Shown here one piece after another: positions 8,801 to 13,152 of a stretch of DNA of 13,152 nt. The number at the start of each line of letters is the position of its first letter. Within the stretch, counting starts at the first letter, position 1. A program made the translations under genes and the position numbers. The DNA is from Chrysochromulina parva (lineage: Eukaryota; Haptophyta; Prymnesiales; Chrysochromulinaceae): NCBI GenBank assembly GCA_002887195.1, contig PJAB01001634.1, positions 1 through 13,152 on the forward strand, written 5' to 3'. Below the pieces are notes generated by a model. It saw nothing but the letters and a program-made list of their open reading frames with translations, did not search any database and had not been told where the DNA came from.

Positions 8801-9980
8801 CGGACACTCTGTCGGCGATTGGCGGAGGTGGCGCTGGTGCAAGCCCTCTGCTCTCTGCCGAGCTTCTCGGAGCGCCGTCGCCGGCACGCGGCGCGGCGCC
8901 ACTCCTCTCGGCTGAGGCACTCGGCGACGAGTCGACCGATCCGTCGCCGCCGCCGCCGCCGCCGCCGCCGCACTTGGACCTACAGCCGCAGCAGCAGCAG
9001 CAGCCGCGCTGGCGCAGCCTGTGGGGAGGAGGCGCGGGATCGAGCGAGGCGCGTCGCACCTCGGCCCTCGACCTTGATGACGACCGACGCACCTCGAGGC
9101 TCTCGTTTGACGAAGCGGAAGGGGAGCCGAGCGCCGTGGCGGGCGGCGCGCCTCTGCTCGATCTCGATGCGCTCACTCCGGCAGCGGAGGTGCCCGGGGC
9201 GGCGCCTCCCAAGGGGAATGGCAACAGTGGCGCCCATGGCGGCGAGGCGGCGGCCTGGGCCGGTGACGAGAAGCCCACCGCCGGGTTCGTCACCGCCGGC
9301 GGGGGCTGGTTCTCTCGAGCGAAGGCGATGGCGGCGGCCAAGCTAGAGGCGATGGCGGCGGAGAGGGAGGCGGCGAAGGCGGAGGCGGCGAAGGCGGCGG
9401 CGGCCAAGTCGGCAGCTGTGCCCGTGCTCACGTCACCCACTGGCAAGGCTTCGCCACCGGCCAAGTCGGCGGCGGCCGTGGCCGCCGCCGAGGCATCGCG
9501 GCTACCCGACGCCGCCGCCGACCCGGCCCGTGCCGTCAGCGCCGGGTCGGCGCCCACGGGGCTGATGGCGGAGTTGCAAGTGGCCGAGGCGGACAAGGTG
9601 GCATCTCGGGACTATCTCGGCGCGGCCAAGGTGCAGGAGGCGATGGACGCGATGGACGCCGCCCACCACAGTGCTCTGAGTGCATGCTGATTGCCTCCCT
9701 CATCAGGTGCAGGAGGCGATGGACGCGATCGCCGCCCACCACAGCGCTCTGAGTGCATGCTGATTGCCTCCCTCATCAGGTGCAGGAGGCGATGGACGCG
9801 CTACGTACGATGCACGCAGCCCTATCAGAGCTCGAGGCCACGGAGCGGGCGCAGGTGCTCTCGAAGCAGTACACGGCCGCCGCGGCCACGACGGAGCTCG
9901 TGCTGGCCGCACGCGCCAAGCTCGATGCGGAGGAGGCACGCGTGCGCTCGCAGCTGCTCGGCGGCTCCGGGCTGGTATGA
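4274..9980 (+). CDS. PX-domain scaffold with UVR-like ends and helical repeats (5 exons)
   Basis: Proposed join: 4274-6013, 6083-6718, 6870-7610, 7687-9630, 9780-9980, about 1753 aa; every intron is phase 0. The start is the first in-frame ATG (doubled, MM), just before the first helical hairpin. Residues 1-90 are a pair of UVR-like hairpins (KDY, KQY cores). From about 223 come five repeats of 120-135 aa (starts near 223, 359, 492, 786, 906); the third is split by low-complexity sequence and an SH3-like segment (LVLRAGFDLSS...GTHLWVLE). Residues 1161-1267 are a beta-rich module seen in many protist proteins. Residues 1288-1404 are a PX domain, with R1326 in HRFSNF and R1370 in KRGQQLQGYL at the usual phosphoinositide-contact positions. 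A disordered tail carries poly-Pro, poly-Gln and LLDLD (1529-1533). Residues 1665-1753 repeat the N-terminal hairpins. Likely role: endomembrane-binding scaffold (inference). Exon chaining at 7611-7686 is the least certain join. Confidence 0.7.
5852..5905 (+). repeat. Trinucleotide tract coding Pro and Thr runs
   Basis: CCG units followed by ACG units encode PPPPP and TTTT runs split by a single proline. The tract sits inside repeat copy 3 of gene 2, at the point where the SH3-like insertion begins, and probably forms a flexible linker. Confidence 0.7.
6014..6082 (+). other. Probable in-frame 69-nt intron of gene 2 flanked by direct repeats
   Basis: The frame is open across this stretch (23 codons), so a plain ORF call would keep it. 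But it starts GCGGAG|GTCGAG and ends with a strong pyrimidine tract, CCTTCCCCCCTTCAG|GTCGAG, preceded by a branch-like TGCTCAC. The sequence GTCGAGATGGTC, followed by a variable base and TCGGCAGC, occurs at 6014 and again at 6083, so splicing would remove one copy plus the spacer. It is phase 0, like the other introns of this gene. The donor GTCGAG is weak, so splicing may be partial. If retained, 23 residues are added before the SH3-like segment. Confidence 0.6.
6283..6341 (+). repeat. Hexanucleotide CAGCGG/CAGCGC tract (Gly-Ser, Ala-Ser run)
   Basis: Repeated hexamers encode a GSGSGSASASASASGSASG run inside the SH3-like segment of gene 2, between EGTRRSRVRC and FLEGWLTSL. It looks like an expanded loop within that small beta domain. 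Such tracts vary in length between strains. Confidence 0.75.
6719..6869 (+). other. Intron of gene 2 (151 nt, phase 0)
   Basis: The donor is GAGCAG|GTGAGT and the acceptor is GAGCGCAG|GACACG. Joining the flanking exons gives ATLAEQ|DTAALEQ, which matches the uninterrupted AEQDAAVLEA and AEQDTAALEA motifs of other repeat copies in the same protein; that fixes both ends. Its length is not a multiple of three, and reading through the donor reaches a stop at 6752-6754. The intron contains seven YTGCCTC motifs spaced mostly 10-13 nt and a 36-nt exact duplication (6791-6826 and 6833-6868). Confidence 0.88.
6733..6868. repeat. Degenerate minisatellite and 36-nt tandem duplication inside an intron
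   Basis: TGATTGCCTCTT-like units recur from 6733 to about 6795. The stretch 6791-6826 is then repeated exactly at 6833-6868, a 42-nt period. The first copy ends GCGCAT, the second GCGCAG, so only the second provides the acceptor AG. The same TGATTGCCT core appears in the introns at 7611-7686 and 9631-9779. Confidence 0.8.
7611..7686 (+). other. Probable intron of gene 2 (76 nt, phase 0)
   Basis: The donor is TGGATT|GTGAGT and the proposed acceptor is GATCTCGACCCAG|GTGGAG, giving LWI|VEFGDD in frame. The upstream frame hits a stop at 7629-7631 if unspliced. The start of the intron (GTGAGTGTTGATTGCCT) resembles that of the intron at 6719. Alternative: the transcript units are separate, with a second protein starting at ATG 7651 (MSFVNLDPIS). 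Homology between the N-terminal and C-terminal hairpins of the fused protein favours one gene. Confidence 0.6.
8947..9003 (+). repeat. CCG x8 and CAG x5 tracts (poly-Pro, poly-Gln)
   Basis: Eight CCG codons at 8947-8970 and five CAG codons at 8989-9003 lie in the disordered region after the PX domain of gene 2. They are probably length-variable. The neighbouring sequence also repeats a PLLSAExLG motif twice just upstream. Confidence 0.75.
9631..9779 (+). other. Intron of gene 2 made of two tandem copies of exon-like sequence
   Basis: The donor is GCCAAG|GTGCAG and the acceptor is CTCATCAG|GTGCAG; the intron is 149 nt and phase 0. The interval consists of two tandem copies (9631-9706, 76 nt; 9707-9779, 73 nt), each starting GTGCAGGAGGCGATGGACGC and ending TGATTGCCTCCCTCATCAG. 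The exon after the acceptor starts with the same GTGCAGGAGGCGATGGACGC. Splicing yields AAK|VQEAMDALRT, which aligns without gaps to the protein's N-terminal hairpins. Unspliced, the frame stops at 9688-9690. Using the first CATCAG (9706) as acceptor would give VQEAMDAIAAHHSALSAC and a stop, removing the last hairpin. Confidence 0.82.
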
Positions 9981-10064
9981 GAGGCCGCAATTGCAGGGGG
10001 AGCGGCCTCTCTCGGGGGGAGATCGGGGGGAGCTTCGACCGGTATGAGAGAGGCCGCGATTGCA
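9974..10064 (+). repeat. Direct repeat around the gene 2 stop codon
   Basis: GGTATGAGAGGCCGCAATTG at 9974, which contains the stop codon, is nearly repeated at 10041-10064 (two extra bases, A to G at one site). The copy lies in the 3' UTR. It duplicates the left arm of the hairpin described at 9979-10011. Confidence 0.7.
9979..10011 (+). other. Perfect 10-bp hairpin overlapping the stop codon of gene 2
   Basis: GAGAGGCCGC at 9979-9988 pairs perfectly with GCGGCCTCTC at 10002-10011, with a 13-nt loop. The last two bases of the TGA stop are in the left arm. A second copy of the left arm at 10048-10057 could pair with the same right arm. A role in mRNA 3' UTR structure is inference. Confidence 0.55.
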
Positions 10065-11061
10065 TTGGCGCGTGCGGCCCGATGAACAGCGGCACGGTCG
10101 CATGCCGGGGGGAGAGAGGAGAGATCAGGGACAGAGCTGCGCTCGTGCGTGCGCAGTTCTTGCAGAGCGCATGTGGCATGTCGCCGCGGGTTCGGTTGGG
10201 GCAAATGCGGGCACGCTCAGGGACGCTCTTGAGTCTGAACGGAATGGGCCGGCGGCGGAGCATCACGCACGCATGGCGCCAGGGGCGCGCGAAGACTCAC
10301 GTGGGGACATCGACTCTCTAAGTCTCTATTTAATTCGATTGAAAGCCGTCACATGTCGTTTCGTCAAGATTCCTAGATTGTAAAGATAAGCTGCCTCGCA
10401 GCCACTGCGTGGGCGTGACTGTCTGAAAATCGATATCGTCGTGCTGGAAGCGCAAGCGCGCCGCGTTCGAGATTGCCAAACGCCGAAATAATTTATAAAG
10501 CGCGCAGACACGCACCACGGGCGCAGGCCGCATCGGAGCCGGAGGCGCGCAGGCGGCGGGGCCGGTGGGCGGTGGCACGCAACAGCGACGGCACACGTGT
10601 ACGATCGACGGTTGAGGACACGCCGACTCACAACGACTCACCTCCACCTCCCCCCCACCCAACGCCACCCCCCCACCTGATTGCCGATCACAAGGACCCC
10701 GCCCAGTAGAGGCAGCACTACCGTTGACGCGACAAGGACAGCTCGTTCGACGAGCGAAGATGTGGGGCACAAAAAGCCCAGGCGCGCGCCGCGCGCGTGG
10801 CCATGGGGTGGATGTTGCTACATGTAGACCTGACCTTAGAGTCGATCAACGAGTTGTTGGGCTGGGCAACTGGATTGTGACTTGACAGATGTAACTCGTT
10901 CGCTCGTATTCCTCATTTAACTAGACACAAAGTTAGAATTCCGCAGAGGGTCTATTTTAAATAGGGCATTAGAAACGGAGCGGTCGCGGAAATCTGAACG
11001 AACATGTCGAGCGAGGTATTGCGATCCCCTGATCCGACGATTCGCGCTCTGCGTCGGTACC
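9981..11061. other. Long intergenic region between genes 2 and 3, no supported gene
   Basis: About 1.1 kb. The first 150 bases are G-rich and repetitive (GGGGGGAGA-type runs near 10014-10033 and 10109-10125). A TGTAAA lies at about 10379. A cytosine-rich run of CACC and CCCCC lies at 10640-10680. The last 200 bases (10850-11000) are AT-richer and probably hold the promoter of gene 3. Several short frames are open on both strands, but none has recognisable protein features. I see no tRNA or other RNA gene. Confidence 0.5.
10952..10964 (+). promoter_or_regulatory. TATA-like AT-rich near-palindrome upstream of gene 3
   Basis: CTATTTTAAATAG stands out in an otherwise GC-richer region, about 98 bases before the gene 3 ATG and about 40 before an upstream ATG at 11004. 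If it acts as a TATA element, transcription would start near 10985-10995, so the upstream ATG would be in the transcript. Position and composition are the only evidence. Confidence 0.25.
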
Positions 11062-11108
11062 ATGCCACAGACAGCGACGCGCTATTTTTCAGCCCGCGAC
11101 GACCGTGA
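11004..11108 (+). other. Upstream ORF overlapping the gene 3 start
   Basis: ATG at 11004 opens a 34-codon frame ending in TGA at 11106-11108. It is +1 relative to the main frame and overlaps the main ATG at 11062 by 47 bases. The context AACATGT is moderate. If the transcript begins upstream, translation of the main protein would need leaky scanning, or the true 5' end may be spliced differently. The encoded 34 residues (MSSEVLRSPD...) match nothing I recognise. Confidence 0.35.
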
Positions 11109-12915
11109 CATGACGATGATCGCACCGTTTTCCGAGGTGGGCCACGTTAAGTCCAATGTGGTCTCCGCCGTCTTCGCTCCGCTGCCGGTGCTGATCAAGG
11201 GAGGCAGCGCCGTCGGCGCCCGGTCGAACCGATTCGGTTCGGCCATCCCGCCCCCGCTCGACTTACGCCCGAAGCTCAAGACGCTGCCACAGATCTCTCG
11301 ATATGCTCCGCTCGTCGGGAACAGCGTCGTCGCGCTGAGCCCTGGCTTGATGTTCACCGACGGCGAGAAGTTCACGGGCTCGTCGCGAGTGCGCATACGG
11401 AAGCCCTCGGATCCGACGAGCCGCCCGCCCATCTTGCCGCCCGGCACGCTCGGCAAGAAGCAGACGTCGCCGGCGGAGGCCGAGGCTGAGGCCATGCCAT
11501 CGCCTGAGGCGGATCCCGCAGCCGCTGTCTCGGGCGCAATGGGGACTGCGCAGAAGCAGGTCGAAGAGCAGGAGCGGAAGCGGGTCCGGCGCACGCCCGA
11601 GGATCTGCTGATCGAGCAGGTGGGCGCGGGCAACCATGACCTGCCCGGCGTGGGAATCAATGCCTCGCCCTCTACGCTCGCCGCACCCCAAAAATGGGAA
11701 TCGTTGAAGGATAATTTGAAGAAGTCGCTCGCAAAGACGCGCCGGGCGTCGTTCCTCATGCTCAGCGGCCAGGTGGAGAAGCTGCTGCAGTCGCCGCAGG
11801 CCGGAGACAACCAAGAGGGCCTCAACCTCGCAGGGCGCACTAACGCCACGAAGGTGATCCAGATGCTCAACGCGGTCACTTGGTTCCGCCGCCTCTCAAA
11901 CTCGGAGCTGCGAAAGCTTCTCGGACGGAGCGAGATCGTCCTCTTCAAAAAGGGGACGCAGATCTTGCGCGAGAGCACGTACGGCTCGGCCTTCTACATG
12001 CTGATCGAGGGCGCTGTCTGCTGCAAGTCCGAAAGCAAGCACATCGACGTGGCACTCCAGCCAGGAGCCTGCTTCGGCGAGTCCGCCCTCGCGACCTCGG
12101 TACACGTACGTCGGGAGGCGACGGTGACGGCGCTCGACGACTCGTGGTGCCTGCGCATGACGGCCAAGGACATGCTGGACTTGCCCGTCGACCTCGACTC
12201 GCTCAAGAGGATCTACTACGCCAAGCTCCTCCATACGGTCACGTGGTTCGATCGTCTGCCGTACTTGAAGCTGGAGGCCCTTGGACGACTCTCAGAGCTT
12301 GAGCACATACCCGCCTCCCGCGTCGTCTTCAACGAGGGCGACTCGTCGGACAAGATGTACGTGCTCGTCTCGGGCGCCGTCGGCATCTTCAAGCTCAAGG
12401 GTGGCGAGGCCGGGAGGGAGACTCACAGCGTTCCCAGCGTGCCGCCGCCGCCGCCGCCACAGGCCAGCGCGCAGGCCAGCGCGCAGGCCAGCGCGCAGGC
12501 CGGCGCGGAGGCTGGCGCGGAGGCTGGCGCGGAGGCTGGCGCGGAGGCTGGCGCGGAGGCTGGCGCGGAGAGTTGGGCCGAGCGTAACGTAATGGTCTCC
12601 CAATGCGACGAGCACTCGAAGAATCCTTGGTTCGGGGAGGCGGCGCTCTTCGCGGACGGCCGACCGCGCGTCGCGACGGCATTCACAGTTGCGGAGAGCA
12701 CGCTGCTCTCGATCCATTGCAAGCACGCGGCGAAGCTGCAGGAGATCATCCCCGAATTCTTCCGCATGAACCTCGCGTACTCGAGCATGTACAAGAAGGT
12801 CAACCAGATCAACGGGACAGAAAAGTCCAACTTTGGCAACTTGAGCGACGTACCCAAGCCCAAGACGAAACAGATCATCACTGAATCCGGCAAGGTCATC
12901 GACATCAAGTCGTAA
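11062..12915 (+). CDS. Tandem cyclic-nucleotide-binding protein, PKA regulatory subunit-like
   Basis: A single 617-codon frame; ATG in the context TACCATGCC, TAA stop. Residues 8-70 hold an N-terminal module (YFSARDDRDM; RFGSAIPPPLDLRP at 57-70) shared with the protein at 490-3846. TRRASF (226-231) matches the RRxS inhibitor or substrate site of type II PKA regulatory subunits. About 40 residues later come two cyclic-nucleotide-binding domains: A at 272-375, with F338-G-E and RREATV (351-355), and B at 393-565, with F524-G-E and R536. The glutamate and arginine of the phosphate-binding cassette are present in both, so cAMP or cGMP binding is plausible. No kinase, channel or transcription-factor domain and no N-terminal dimerisation/docking domain is visible. 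Domain B carries an insertion with poly-Pro and nine Ala-rich tetrapeptides (about 455-505), where RII subunits also have a longer loop. A PKA-R role is an inference; an unrelated cyclic-nucleotide sensor is the alternative. Confidence 0.85.
   Translation: MPQTATRYFSARDDRDMTMIAPFSEVGHVKSNVVSAVFAPLPVLIKGGSAVGARSNRFGSAIPPPLDLRPKLKTLPQISRYAPLVGNSVVALSPGLMFTDGEKFTGSSRVRIRKPSDPTSRPPILPPGTLGKKQTSPAEAEAEAMPSPEADPAAAVSGAMGTAQKQVEEQERKRVRRTPEDLLIEQVGAGNHDLPGVGINASPSTLAAPQKWESLKDNLKKSLAKTRRASFLMLSGQVEKLLQSPQAGDNQEGLNLAGRTNATKVIQMLNAVTWFRRLSNSELRKLLGRSEIVLFKKGTQILRESTYGSAFYMLIEGAVCCKSESKHIDVALQPGACFGESALATSVHVRREATVTALDDSWCLRMTAKDMLDLPVDLDSLKRIYYAKLLHTVTWFDRLPYLKLEALGRLSELEHIPASRVVFNEGDSSDKMYVLVSGAVGIFKLKGGEAGRETHSVPSVPPPPPPQASAQASAQASAQAGAEAGAEAGAEAGAEAGAEAGAESWAERNVMVSQCDEHSKNPWFGEAALFADGRPRVATAFTVAESTLLSIHCKHAAKLQEIIPEFFRMNLAYSSMYKKVNQINGTEKSNFGNLSDVPKPKTKQIITESGKVIDIKS
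12460..12567 (+). repeat. 12-bp coding minisatellite, nine units, inside the second CNB domain
   Basis: Units are CAGGCCAGCGCG x3, CAGGCCGGCGCG x1 and GAGGCTGGCGCG x5, encoding QASA x3, QAGA and EAGA x5. The array follows six CCG codons (poly-Pro) and lies between the beta strand GAVGIFKL and the cassette FGEAAL of domain B. Variant units are grouped in order, consistent with slippage or unequal exchange from a single founder. The reading frame is kept because the unit is 12 bp. Confidence 0.9.
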
Positions 12916-13152
12916 AGGAAACGGGCGCTTGGCTCGCCTTCCCATTCCCCCTCCGGCTATTCGTAGGCCCGAGCGTGCGAGAGGGACCGTGCCTCTATGA
13001 ATACTTGTACGTTGTACCTGAGACTTCGCTCGTTCTTCCCCACCCCCGGTTTCGTCTGAATACCGGGAGGGAAGCCTCAGAGATTAACCGCCAGCGTGAA
13101 ATTAGTGCGTGCGCGAAACGATAGGATTTTGCGGTGGAGCCCGATTTTCGAC
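12916..13152. other. Downstream of gene 3
   Basis: 237 bases containing the gene 3 3' UTR. It is pyrimidine-rich around 12935-12955, and GC content falls toward the window end. No further start codon with a convincing frame, no RNA gene and no clear polyadenylation signal is visible. Confidence 0.45.

Noticed and set aside
7651..9690. Separate gene starting at ATG 7651 (MSFVNLDPIS)
   Set aside because: Possible, but it would leave only 19 bases after the previous stop. A GT-AG phase-0 intron fits, its 5' end resembles the neighbouring intron, and the C-terminal hairpins match the N-terminus of the upstream exons. Also, the frame's stop at 9690 lies inside an intron.
10330..10770. Minus-strand ORF of 146 codons and several short plus-strand ORFs between genes 2 and 3
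   Set aside because: Composition is low-complexity or random-looking, there are no recognisable motifs, and frames overlap each other. Not supportable as genes.

Overview
The window looks like GC-rich nuclear DNA of a unicellular eukaryote, most likely an alga or related protist; a haptophyte would fit, but nothing here proves it. The reasons are: long GC-rich coding frames interrupted by GT-AG introns; no bacterial ribosome sites or operon spacing; proteins rich in low-complexity Ala/Gly/Pro tracts; and eukaryotic domains (PX, tandem cyclic-nucleotide-binding domains, UVR-like helical hairpins). All three genes lie on the + strand.

Layout: 1-489 is upstream sequence with a TTCACA microsatellite. 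490-3846 is gene 1, an uninterrupted 1118-codon frame for a multi-pass membrane protein with a long C-terminal array of helical hairpins. 3847-4273 is an intergenic region. 4274-9980 is gene 2, which I read as five exons joined by four phase-0 introns (6014-6082, 6719-6869, 7611-7686, 9631-9779), giving about 1753 aa. Its order is UVR-like hairpins, five copies of a roughly 120-135 residue helical repeat (the third split by an SH3-like segment), a beta-rich protist module, a PX domain, a disordered region with a clathrin-box-like LLDLD, and a second UVR-like hairpin pair matching the N-terminus. 9981-11061 is about 1.1 kb with no convincing gene; it starts with a hairpin overlapping the gene 2 stop. 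11062-12915 is gene 3, a 617-aa protein with an RRASF site followed by two cyclic-nucleotide-binding domains, an architecture like a PKA regulatory subunit. 12916-13152 is downstream sequence.

The genes appear to share modules. Genes 1 and 3 carry a related N-terminal motif pair (YFxxRxxDxxxM and RFGxAxPPxxDxRP). Genes 1 and 2 are built from similar helical hairpins of the form LxxALxxAxxxGV. An integral membrane scaffold, a phosphoinositide-binding PX scaffold and a cyclic-nucleotide sensor next to each other suggest a membrane-associated signalling or trafficking assembly, but a functional link is inference only.

The most interesting DNA-level signal is in gene 2. Two of its introns (6014-6082 and 9631-9779) are bounded by direct repeats that start exactly at the donor GT and again exactly at the first exon base after the acceptor AG. 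This is the signature expected if introns arose by tandem duplication of an AG|GT-containing exon segment.
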